Notes under the pieces: generated by a model | Told to the model about the DNA's origin: nothing | Seen by the model: only the letters and a program-made list of their open reading frames with translations | Databases searched by the model: none | Source of the DNA: Angiostrongylus vasorum | Lineage: Eukaryota; Nematoda; Chromadorea; Rhabditida; Metastrongylidae | Assembly (NCBI GenBank): GCA_018806985.1 | Contig: JADANN010000336.1 | Location: 124,001-188,000 of the forward strand | Length of the DNA stretch: 64,000 nucleotides | Direction: 5' to 3' | Shown here: in pieces, positions 25,501-38,600 of the stretch | Layout of the letters: every line of letters begins with the position of its first letter | How positions within the stretch are numbered: the stretch's first letter is position 1 | Made by a program: the position numbers and the translations under genes

Positions 25501-28500
25501 TTTACTATCCGATGAGTAGCAGTATGGTGCTGGTTTGACATCGATAATTCGAACCAATGTGCTGGATGTTTAGTTTAAGGACAACTAAAGAACGTCTGCG
25601 AAATATAACTTTAATGATGCTGAGATATTTGCAAAACTCCGGACCGCAGGTGTCTACGGTGGGGAACGAACGCGCTATTGTCCTTTCCGGGAGTAGCGCG
25701 CTCACCACCACACCATGCGGGTCCTTCGTTTCGCCTGTCTCTCAGCTAGTTCTATTGATCTTTGCCATCAGCAATCACCCGTGAGCGGGATTGATCTGGG
25801 GGCCCAAATCGGCAACGAACCCAGTTAAGCTGAGGCTGCAGTTATAACCACAATTTTTGACTTATTATTTACTGCCTACTTTTTTTCTTAACTGGGTCCA
25901 TTGCCGATTTGGGCCCTCCAGATCAATCCCGCTGACGGGTGATTGCTGATGGCAAAAGATCAATAGAACTAGCTGAGAGACAGGCGAAACGAAGGACCCG
26001 CATGGTGTGGTGGTGAGCGCGCTACTCCCCGGAAAGGACAATAGCGCGTTCGTTCCCCACCGTAGACACCTGCGGTCCGGAGTTTTGCAAATATCTCAGC
26101 ATCATTAAAGTTATATTTCGCAACGCATAACCTGCCGCTAAAAAGAGTAGGCAGTAAATAATAAGTCAAAATTGTGATTATAAAGAACGTCTCTTAATAA
26201 ATCAAAAGACCGTCTTTCTATAAACCTTGGCATAGATAGTTGATATATGTATCTATATGATCTTATAAGCTGATCTTCTTTTGCTGATGCGAGGTTGGTA
26301 TAGGCCTTCGTTGTCGTTGTTGTTGGTGTTGTTGGTCGATGGATGACGTTTCGGCGATTTTGCCTTCCTCAAAGCCTGGACGAATTTTATATTAGATATT
26401 TTAATTATTCGGTGAAGAGAAAAAGCTAAAGTATTAACGAAGATCAAACTTTTAAATAGATGGTGGGTAGGATGCTACGGTCAAATGTAGTTCTATGCCA
26501 TATTGAACAGAAAGACTCACCGTGATGTTACGAATGGGACTTACCCACGCGTTATTCACGTGGTCGCGAGCAAGACACAACCCGGGGTCAAAATATCATT
26601 TTGGAATAGGGCGCCAGGTAAAATGTGATAGTGAGGCATTCTTCTTTGCGGTTCATCTTTGGATTTTTTGAAATTTATCCAAAAACGCCTCAAGAGTTTT
26701 GCGCGTTGATGTTTTTCGATTCCTGCGCTGGGACCCGTACAGTCACTTCAAAATCATTGCCGTTGTGCTTTTCTCCCATATCCTACGCCGTCAGCTGGTT
26801 CGCAACCGTCTCTGTGGTCGTTTATGCAGCTCAGAAAACTGTATGATCTGTCCTAACGAGGGAGACGGAGATTGCATGAGTTCAGGTATAATATACTTCA
26901 CTCTCATGTAACGCATGCGATGAGGAATATATTGGGAAAACGGGTAGACCACTTTGTGTCCGCATAAAAGAACATCTAGATGGGAAAGTTAAAATTCGTC
27001 AAAACACTGCTCTAGGCACGCTTAGGGCCCAAAAAGCACAACGGCGATGATTTTGAAGTAACTGTGCGCATCCCAGCGCAGTAATCGAAAACATCCACGT
27101 GCAAAACTCTTGAGGCGTTTTGGATAAATTTCAAAAAACCCAAAGATGGACTGGAAAGACGAATGCCTCACTATCACACGTGACCTGGCGCCCTATTTCA
27201 AAAATGATATTTTGACCCCGGGTGTGTCGTGCTCGCGACCCCACGTGAACAACGCGTGGGCCAGTGCCACTGGTAACATCACGGTGAGTAGCCTTTCTGT
27301 TCAAAAAAAGCGTCTATTTAAAAAGTTTGATCTTCATCAATACTTTGGCCTTTTTTTCCACCGAATGATTAAAATATTCCTGTATAAAAATACGTCCAGG
27401 CTCTGAGAAAGGCGAAATCGCTGAATCAGCAGTCAACCAACAACACCAACGACAACGACAACGAAGACCTATACCAACCTCGCATCAGCAAAAAGAAGAT
27501 CAGTTTATAAGATCATATAAATAAATAAAGAACTTCAACGAAGCTGAGATATTTGCAAAACTCTGGACCGCAGCTGCCAAGATCGATAGAACTAGCTGAG
27601 AGACAGACGAAACGAAGGACCCGCATGGTGTGGTGGTGAACGCGTTACTCCCCGGAAAGGACAATAGCGCGTTCGTTCCCACCATAGGCACCTGCGGTCC
27701 AGAGTTTTGCAAATATCTCAGCTTCGTTGAAGTTATATTTCGCAATATACCCCTGCCATTAAAAAACAGTAGGCAGTATAATAAAAAGGTTAAATAATGA
27801 ACGTTTGATAACTTTTATTGGAGTAGGGGCCGATAGGTAGTGGTGTCGTCCAATACCACCAAGATGGCGGTTCGACCATAGCTGTGCCCATCAACTTTCC
27901 CCCCCTCATCCGTCCGGGATCGATAAATAGGAACCAGGCTTGTCTAGGACAAACGCAGCTCCCATCCACAAAAACTGGCGGCTGCCTATGATGGTTATGT
28001 GGAATTACTGTTTCAAAAACAAAGGGAATTTGAGAAATGTTCATTTGATAATCAGTTTTAGGATGTTGCCATAGAAGTGAAGGTGGGAATGTCTGAATTT
28101 CAATTAACGCTCCGATTTAGTGATAGTAATGTAGTACCAATGGTGGTAATGACAATGACAACAATGACCACCCATTTCACCTCTCGTCCCACTGATCGTC
28201 AAGTGACCGTCGAGAACTTTGACTATCGGGTTGGCGGTCTTTTTGACTTCGTGTCCGGCCCACTTTATCTTCGACCGTTTGGTGCATAGAACGGCGTTTA
28301 TAGTTTTTGTTCGTTGAGGTAGGTGGCAGTTTCCGATCCCCCTCCATTCGTTCCCTCCCTCCGTCACTTGTGTGACACGGAATACTCCTAGCATCGTCCT
28401 TCCGACTGGCGTTCGATAACGCTGAGTGATCCCAGTGGGTTCTACTCGCACTAGGGATTCGTCGAGCATCATATCTTTCTTCTAGGCTCTTCTTGAAGAA

Positions 28501-31500
28501 CTCTAACCATCGGGTCGGTGGTCTTCCTGCAGCACGTTTGACATCACGAGGAATCCAGTCACTAACGGCTCTTGTCCATCGGTTGTCTTTCATACGCATT
28601 ACTTGTCCGGCCACCTTATCTTCGACTGTTTGGCGTACAGAACGGCGTCTTTGATTTTTGATCGTTGACGCAGGCCGGTGCTTCGATTCCTTCCCTTACT
28701 TGTGTCATACGGAATATTCTTTTCTACTGCACGTTCAACAACGCTGAGTGGTCTTTCATCCCGCTTACGCAGCGATCAGGATTCTGACGCATACATTAGG
28801 GCAGGAAGTACCGTTGAGTCGAAGAGGTGAGCACGGAGTCGGATATTCCTTGTTCTCTTCACTATATCCTCAATTCTCTTGAAAGCTTCCGAAGCCGCTC
28901 GCTTCCTCTTGCTCAAGTATGGAGCAAGGTCGTTCATCATGTTGATTTCATGTCATAGATAGAGTAGCGGGAGCGTTAGAGATATTCGTTCCGTTGAGCA
29001 TAAACGAGTTCAGCAATGATAACAATTGTTATCAAAATGATGGCAAAAGATCGATAGAACTAGCTGAGAGACAGACGAAACAGAAGGACCCGCGTGGTGT
29101 GGTGGTGAATGCATCACCCCCGGAAAGGACAATGGCGCGTTCGTTCCCCACCGCAGAATCCTGCGGTTCGGAGTTTTGCAGATATCTCAGCATTGTAGAA
29201 GTTATATTTCGCAATATACCCCGCCGTTAAAAAGAATAGGCAGTAAATGAAAAGGTTAAGATTGTGATGATAACAATAGTTATAATGACGATAACGATAG
29301 TACGATGAATGAATAGTAAGACATTTTATCAAGCTGCTTTGACGCGTGATGATTTCAGGCGGTAGACGATGGCACGCGCCGTTCACTCGGTTCCTTCACA
29401 ATGCCACTGAGTCAACTGATGAAGGAGCCTAATCTAGAGTACTACCAGCAGACATTCATGCTCACTCTTGGCGTGCATCAAAGTCCCATTGTTCTCACCG
29501 TGAAACTCAGAGTTCGTATATTATGATTTTCAATTTTATTTCGATTTATATTGATTTGAAATGTTTCGGATTTCTATATTCTAACGATAGGATCCTTTTT
29601 TCCGATCCTGACATCAGGATATTTTTAAAAAAACAACTCAGATATCTCAGCGTTCTTTCCATCGTAGTGACGCTATTTTCCCAGTTTTCTTGTCCATCGC
29701 AAATTTTCACGATGCCTTTTTATCCCATCTGTTTACTCTTTGATAGCACCTTCCTTCCTACAATGACTTCATAAAACACATGTATTAGTTTAATACCTTT
29801 TGTCCGGGAAACTTCTAATGGGAAAATGAAGCAAAGAGAAAGTTATGATTTTTTTAATGAGCACTTTATGTTGAAGAACATCATATATACATGGAACATA
29901 TATTGATATGGAGCCTTTGTTCTTACTGTTTTTTTGACGAGAGGTGGTCATTCGTGGTAATTTTGTTGGTTTGCTGTGCGTACTCAGTTTGCTCGTCGAT
30001 GTCTGCAACTGTGTAGAGGAAGAGGTGGAGGTTACTTTTTGGAGCATCCGTGAACCCTCCTCCGATGCACTTGAGTGTGCAATGACTAGCCGGACACCGT
30101 CTGCGCACATTCACGTACATTCAAGTGCACCAACGTCTACATGCATGGATATAATTGTGTCTGTAGTAGGTATAAGTTCATTGAAAGTTTGGAAAGGACA
30201 CGAAGTCCGTGCGTTTAATGTTCCACAGTCGCTGGGAAAGTACATATTCACTTCTAGTTCATGTCTTTCTACTTGTCCACGTGCTCATTACGAAAGAGCC
30301 AGTTACGAAATTTCATGATTAAGTGACTCACCTTAGGCCTGGTCCCTCAGACGAGAAAGAATTATGGGATATGTTTATGATCTATAATGATAATCAAGGA
30401 GAGCTGCACACAGCGTAGTTACTGCAGATTTCCTGCAATACGCACATGGTTATTGGTTGAGTTCCCTTTCGGGGTCGACGGTTTAGTACCCTAATATATC
30501 TAGGGGGGGATAAAAAAGCGCTGAATAAAAAATATAGGTAAGCCATCGAAAGTCTTTTTATGACCAACTATGCATCCAATCACCTCTGCGATGTTTAATA
30601 AAGCGTTGGCACTTCATTAAGGTATTGAAAAACGTCAAATCGTGTTGATTACGATGGAGGCCTTATCACACATACCGTTACTGAAATTTGCGTAATTCCA
30701 GAAGTTCTAACTCTTAAGTACGAAACTATGGCTGTGTTATGTTAATTCTCCGATAGTCGAGTTCTAGTTTCTCCGCTAACCGCATGCTCTTTCTAGGGCT
30801 TCGTGCCAGCGGTGGATATACTGGGACGGACCAAACTGGATCAAGGTGTGCAGGGAAACCCGATGCGCGCAGTAGATGGGTTGAGCAAAGTTCAAGGGCG
30901 TTTCTGAAATCAAAAATTCACTAAGAATTTAGTACTAAAGTACTAAATTTTTTCCCGCGTAGTGCTGATTGATGGGTTTTTCTTTAAATTGTTAAATTTT
31001 CGCATGCTTATTTCTTTATACAACATTCCAAATTTAGTGATTGCTTACCGGCTTCTTGCTTAAGTTGACTAAGGATTTAGGTTAACCGTGATTTTATAGG
31101 CTTTTTCGGGTTTGCTTTTACTTTTTGGTGGATTCGAAGTGCTTTAACGAACTGCTGTAGATCTCCGTTTTGTTCGATTTATGCAGTTTTTTGGGTGCAA
31201 CCTAATGCTCGTCTCTGTTTTCGTAAACACTAGAATATGTAACGCTCTGCTTTAAGCTCAGGCTTTTTAGTGTGTTTAGTTACATGAGTTGACCTAGCTT
31301 GATAAGACTTTTGATTGCATAAATGTTTTTTATAAGCGATTTTCATAGATGCCCTAGTCTAGCCACAATAATAACAAATCTGTGAGAAAATCCAGCATGG
31401 GATATTTCTCGGATAGCATAAATTAAAGGAAATCTCTCAAAGAGAAGTCGGCACACTACTGTTGGGAAGATTTCAGTTGCGGTGGAAGCAGTGGTTTAAA

Positions 31501-34500
31501 TTGATTCTGCATGGCACTTAATCTTGTTGGTCCTACCTTAACTATGGGTGGTAGAATACTACTCACAACACCACAATGTATAGGTATTCAAATTTTAGGT
31601 AATAATGAGGAGCAATGATTTTAATGTTTGTTTAAGATGAAATGACCCAACTGAAAGAAAGTAAGCTACGAAACTGAGTTTCGATTCATAGGGTGCGGGA
31701 AGGTGTACATATGCGGCCCGTAGCACCCTTCTGAAAAGGACTTTTGTTTTCTTCATCACTAGTGGTGGATTCTAATGTTCAAAAATCTAGAACTTTTTTT
31801 TGTCTATTTTAATAGCTCAATTCTATTGTTTAACTTAGTCTCATATTGAAGGCGTTGACGAGAGGCGATCAAAAACCCATGGATGATGGAATTCTCGACG
31901 ACGACACACTTATGCAGTATGCCAATGGTCAGAACGGAACTTTTCGAGCAGATTTCTTGGCTCTTATGACGCTTTAATCGTCTCTGCTGTATAACTTAGT
32001 CTTCATATAGCCCTAAACAAAAAACGGATCTTTTTTTCTTGAATAATTTGCGTATTATCATGTTCGGATTTTACGCTGACGAAATTTAACAGATGTTTAA
32101 CAAGTGGGGAAATCCTTGTCGCAGCTATATCTGGACGAAATGTAACATAGATTTTTTCTGATGGATAATTTTTCGACGAATGCTGATTCAGCAAGTCATA
32201 TCGAACGTGGAGGTCGGCAGGAGGAAGTGAAATCGAAGACCATGAACGGCGACTCGATAGCCGTCGAACCAGCAAAGACCGTCAATCCATCGGCAGGTGC
32301 TCTAGATCCGGAAATTAAACTAAACGCTGAGGAGATTACGATGCTTCGATCGGATTCCACTTCCTCTGTAAACACCAGTTCAGGCCGGTCAACTCGTCTG
32401 GGTAGAATGTTCCAACCAAAACACGAAAAGTCATCGAAGATTCGGTAAGATCATTTTTTATTCAAATCTAGTGAAATATGGAGAATGTTTATTAAAAGAG
32501 GATAGTGAAACAAACATGGGGTTTTAATGTATTTACGGAACATACCATTAGAGTGCATAAATTGAAGGCTAGATCTTCATTTCCACTTTTAAATACAAAT
32601 CCCAATCCAGTAAACCTTTTCTACGGCAAGCTTTCAACGGCTGTCTTCTTGAAGAAAGCATTAAAAAATAATTTTCTTCATATCAAAAATATATTATGAG
32701 ATTTGTCTAACTCGAACGGATGACATCAAATGTTTACTGCGGTTGGAAAATGTTTAGGAATCATTCTTAGTCTTCTTCAGGGCTACAGTGATTCGAAAGG
32801 AAGTGCTGACAACGGTTATTGTTCGCAATCTGTTGAGTTTTCTTAGTTTGTCCAATTAGATGGAGTAGAACACTGCCGCCGTGTTCCATGAGAAGAATTT
32901 AAAGGGTGCCTCGCACTTATTTTACACAGCCCGTCTTCACATACACTACGGATCCCAGGGTTTCTTTCATTCGATTCATTTCCTTGTGACCTTCATTCAC
33001 GAACGTTTATGTATGGGTTCAACTGCGACATGAAAATCCCTGGTCTTTTTTATGACTGTAGTTGAATGCTGATCGATTAGATGCTACATGGAATCCTGAG
33101 ATAGCCATCGTAGGGCGTTCCCAGGTCAATTGCCACCCTCTGTTTACCAGAGAGAACTTTCTAGATAAGTATGGTAACAATTTCCCAAGCCGGAGGGATG
33201 GAGGTTCGGTTGGCCTCGGCAAGGCTCAAATGTGCATTAAACGGCATCATTACCAGTGCGCTACCCGAGCCTGTGTACTTCATACAGGCTTATCATTTCA
33301 ACAACATATTGTTTATTTATGTTAAGGTTAGATTAAAGTCGTTTTGTCAATATATGGGCATCGCTAACAGATGTTGCTTAATTTTCTAATAATTTCTGCA
33401 CGGAGGAACCAGTGTTATTCGAAGGGCCTGTCTCAATATCCTAGAAATAAGTTGGGGATCTGTAATTAGGCCGGCAGTTCTGAATTGTGAATTTGGACAG
33501 GTGTAGAACACCTTACGAAATGCTGTGTTTTCAGAGGCAATTCGCCTCGCGGCGACGTTGAATTGTCGATTCGATACGCTGATGCCACCCGGAAACTGGT
33601 TGTGCAAGTGTTGCGAGCCAGACAATTGCTGCCCTGGGGAAAGGCTGGCCATTGCAATCCTTACGCGGTGGTGTGTTGTGTTAATTTCTTCAGTTATTGA
33701 AATGTGGTAACTAAACAAATTTTCTTCTTATACCATTATGGATAGAATTCAGGTAGAGCAGTGGTAGTTATGCCGTTCATCACAAGCAAGGCCATACCAA
33801 CCCAGACGCTTGTTCGCCTCAACCTCTGGGACACCAATCCTACTCACCCACCGAGTCCCCAAAGCGCTAGCGGACGTGTCTGGAACCAATTTACTCCTTG
33901 CAGTCCAAGTGGGAACGATCTAACAGACTGCGGACGTGTCTGGAACCAATTTACTCCTTGCAGTCCAAGTGGGAACGATCTAACAGACTATCTCAAGATT
34001 TCAGGGTGCATTGACTTGACCAACATTCAAAGACATTCCTGGTAAAGTGGGAAAAATCTAAATGAACAACCGAACCGACACGCAAAACGTTCGAAGAGCT
34101 TCATGAACGAAGGATGCAATAGAGCGATTCGAATGCAAGAAGTGCTAACATCTAGATAGCATGTGACATCGGATCATGTACAGATATATTTTACGTTGGG
34201 CTTATAGTAGAAGCGACGTAGTTGCTGTCGTCCTGACAACAGTAATTTCGGTTTCACCGTTTCTGTTCAATTAGTCGTTTTTCTTTCATGAAAAGATAAG
34301 TCAACAAGAAAAAATTGCGAAAATTAGTCCCGAGTATAACAGAAGTTTGAAGAATATGTCTCAGTTTGACCATTTCTGTTTAATGCTTATAAAGTAGGAC
34401 TATATTATCGAAACAGATTAGCACTTTTTTGAATTACTTCTGTAATTGGTTGGTAAGCTGTCATGTTTTGTTAACAGCACCTTAAATAGAGGTGGTGGAT

Positions 34501-35567
34501 CAGTTGATTTCAGGTGAAGCTGATTGTGATCGAGACCAATACGGAGTTGCAAAAACGTAAAACAGGAGTCGTCAAGGGCTCCTTGAGTCCAGTCTTCGAT
34601 AATCAGTACGTTAGCAAATATTCCATTACAAATATCACAATAGTACCACTACTATTTGGTCCTCTGGCCCTGTTTCACAAGGCCTTCCATCAATCCGAGG
34701 TCTGAAAATTGCTGCCAGATTTCTGCAGCAATGAACTGGTGCAATGGAAGACCGCCAGAGATCATTGTAGGCCAGATGTGCACTCAGTCACCTCTAACAG
34801 TGCTTAGTAAAGTCGAATGGATGACAGATTCCACACGGCTGATTAACGGCAAGAGCTTTATCTTTCTATTAGAAGTGTTAGCACAAATCCAAATTCGGTG
34901 TTCCAGTTGCCAGCAACATGCCTGAGACTACAGCTGTTAGCGCTTGCTGTGACACTGCCGTGTCCACTCGTCTGCGTTTAGTGGCAACGCTTAGAAGAGT
35001 GTGAAGGGAAGCTAGTGGCGATCAGGCAGTTGTAATCAGCAGGCTTTCAATTCTCCGCAGTCGACCGTTTATAAAAACTTCATTTCGGCACTTCATATTA
35101 GTTGGACGTGTTATAATTAAAGAAAAAACTTTTCAAACATTTTTTATTACATGCTTATATTATTGAGTAAATGATACAAAGGATGAAGCTTCCGGTATTA
35201 TTCAATCCCTGGGAAGTGCGCGATGCATTCGACTACATTAGGCATCGTTAGAGGTGCCTGAATTCATATCTAAGCTATAAAGTGGCTTGACGCCGTGGCA
35301 TGCTGGATGTATCAAGTGAGTGCTGGTATCCTCGCCGACAAATGTGCTAACAATTTGCCGACAACGGAGGAGTGGAAAACTTGGTATTCCTAGCACGCGA
35401 AATCGAACAAAGAAACACGTGTTTATTGCAACGACCTTTAACCACTGCGCTATACGCGACCTGGCATTGCTGAATACTTAAATCCATTTCGAATTCCCGA
35501 AATCTCTAGAATCTACGCATTCAAATGTCCGTTGTTCACGTATTAGCAGTATACAGATCATTAGAAT

Positions 35568-35647
<80 letters not shown>

Positions 35648-38600
35648 TGATTGTTCCGTCTCTACTAAGGAAAGTACTGGCGTTAGCATAATTTCTATTT
35701 GACTGGTAATTTACTGTTCGTACAAGACTTTCTGTGAATTATGAAGTTAAAAGTGGTCTCTGAAGATATCGCCATATTCAGTCGTAGCGTTTTTATGCGT
35801 CGAAATGAGATTTACTACCAGATTTTCCACCTTGCGAGGAGGTTCCAACCAGAACGACAACGATTCATGGTATTAGGTCACCCTTAGCTCATTGTACATT
35901 GTACTTTGGACGTCTACGAATACGCCTACTACCTATCCACGGTAGGAAGACGGCAGTCATTGAGAGGGAAGTAGAGTAAATAAGAGTGATTAAGCTGGAC
36001 TTGTCATATTTTTTATTTTTTATTTTATACTATACGTTTTCACGTCTGTTTTGTGAATCCCAGTAATTTTCACATTCCATTGGTTTCCTCCTATCCATAA
36101 TCTCCGAAGATCTGCCAACTTTTACACAAGGCGTCGAGTACTGCTTGAGAATTTTCAATTCATCTTGAATGTCGTGGAATGCTGTTCGAGTCGATTCTCA
36201 CTGGCATACTGTCGGACTGCAGAAAGTGGTTTTTTTTGGACTAGTCCGTACCAATTTTCGGAGCCCAGAGGGATGGGAGGCTTGGTGAGCTTGGAGCGGG
36301 ATCGAACCAGCACCGCGCGCGCGATGATCGGCATCACTCCCACTGTACTCTCCCGCTCCCCCATCACTGCAATTATTATATATCTTGTCTAAATGTATAC
36401 ACATCGATAGAATATGTTTTGCGATACCTTACTAAAGCATTTTCTCCCTATTCCATGTAATCCTTTATGTCTAGCTTAGAAAATAGCTCCGTTAGATAGA
36501 ATTATGGTTGTTTTCTTTTTCAGATAAAGGAACAGAAGAATGTAGAAATGAACAGATAAATGAATGAGTGAATGGTGAAAGTATAGGGTGAATGAACACA
36601 CAACTAAGTAGACCAATTCCAGTTTCGAGTTTGATGTGGACTCACAAGATCTTCATAACTACAAACTACAGGTGTTACTAAAAGATGATACTAACTATGG
36701 CACATTTACGTCGAAACCGGTACTTGGCCAGGTGAGCTGAATTCAAGTTTTTTTTCACTAGTTTTTAATATATTTTAATTGGTCACATTCCATCTTCTTG
36801 TTTAATTTTAAGATTTTGATTTACTTAGTGGTTTACTACCGATGCGCTTCTTTATACGTTCTTATGGGAGTTCTTTATGAACTTCGGCAATATCTGAGAA
36901 CGTTGGTAGGAAACAAGTTATGATTGAAAATTAGCTCATTATTTCTTCTATTATATCGTGCTCATAGCTCTTTTATTTTATAACACCCAAGCCAAAAGGC
37001 GCGTGTAGCGCATTGTTAGAAGTGCACTGTTATTCCTACTTGGTAGTTGGTTCGATACTGCGTCCCTAGTTCACCCAATCTCTCCGCCGAGGTCGGCAGG
37101 TTGTTAACAAAATTGGGCATAACAGGCTTGATCTATCGGTACGTCACCAAAAGTCATTGTGTAGGCCAAATATGAATTAAGTTACGCCTAGTTATCAATG
37201 CCTTATGAGGTCGAAGGCATGGCGAATCCTTTAGGGATCGATCAACGCCATCACACATTGTGCAGACCTCAGCACTTCTCTTATTCCATTCTTTTTCTCA
37301 CATCCATCATCCACGAATGTCTTCAAAATTTGCATGTGGGCTTGAATGCCACTTGATAATGTTGTCCTCTTTATGAATGTATTTAAATTATAATTGAATA
37401 GAACTTTGGAATCCTGAAAGGACAGTGCTAGAGCGTTCCTGGTCGTAACCACAAATACTCGCTGCCTTTTATGAACAGGGAAAACTTTTCCCATACAGAT
37501 CCTGAGCATGTTTGCTTAGCGTGGAACGATGGTAGGATTGATTGGTTGATCCGATGTGAAATTAAACCATTGACCATGTGCGTCTTATTAAACGACGGAT
37601 TTTGTCACTGGGATACTCGCACTCCTACAGTAATAGTAGTGTCGATAGTACTCAAATTACATTTCCTGGGAAGATGGAGTTTATTCGACGTCGGTGTCGT
37701 TTCATCTTTTTGCACTGGATCACACCACACACTTGACACTACTTAGCTTTGTTTCAACAACAAAGTTTGAAGGAAATACTGCGATCGCGCAAAACGAGCA
37801 AGAGCAGCAGTGTTAAACGAATCCATCGTTAATGACTCCTTATCGATTTATAAATGACGCGAACACGAAGATCCAACGGTGGACGGTGAGAAGATAGTAC
37901 TGAAAGGCCTTCGAACTTTTGCCGAGCCAACTCATCGTAATCTAAACACAAGATCTGAATATTTATCAAGCGAGATTAAAGAATTTCTGAGAAAGAGAAG
38001 ACGCTTGCGCGGAGATCCTGTTGCCAACATATAGAACGATATCCATCATTAACGGCATTTGCAGAAATGAAGTGCAGACAGATATTCGTGATACAGACAG
38101 ACTTGACTCTTCTAGAGGTGGGAAAAAATTGGAAAGCATTGAAAAAGGTCGCAAAGGGTTTTTGTGATTACAATATTCTGTTTTCTAACTCAAAACACCG
38201 ACTTTCTATAACCTCGGCATAGATAGTTGATACATTTATTTATATGATCTTATAAACTGATGTTTTGCTGATGCGAGGGTGGTATAAGTCTTCATTGTCG
38301 TTGCTGTTGTTGTTGATGTTGTTGGTCGATGGCTGACATTACGGCGATTTCGCCTTCCTCAGAGCCTGGACGTATTTTATATTGGAATACTTTAATTATT
38401 CGGTGGAAAAAAGGCCAAAGTATTAATGAAGATCAAGCTTTTCAACTGACACTTTTTTGAACAGAAAGGCTACTCACCGTGATGTTACGAGTGAGACTGG
38501 CCCACGCGTTGTTCACGTGGGGTCGCGAGCACGACACACCCTCGGGGTCAAAATATCATTTTGAAATGGGGCGCCAGGTCACGTGTGATAGTGAGGCATT

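Noticed and set aside
25505..25784. Opposed ORFs on both strands
   Set aside because: Mirror-image frames produced by the SINE-B palindrome.
29944..30318. 124-codon ORF with hydrophobic start
   Set aside because: Starts with GTG, has no partner exon or family features, and lies wholly within an E-Syt intron.
32781..32850. Candidate C2C first exon (ATVIRKEVLTTVIVRNLL)
   Set aside because: It looked like a C2 strand, but the true exon at 33535-33667 fits family and phase far better, and this one has no donor in the right phase.
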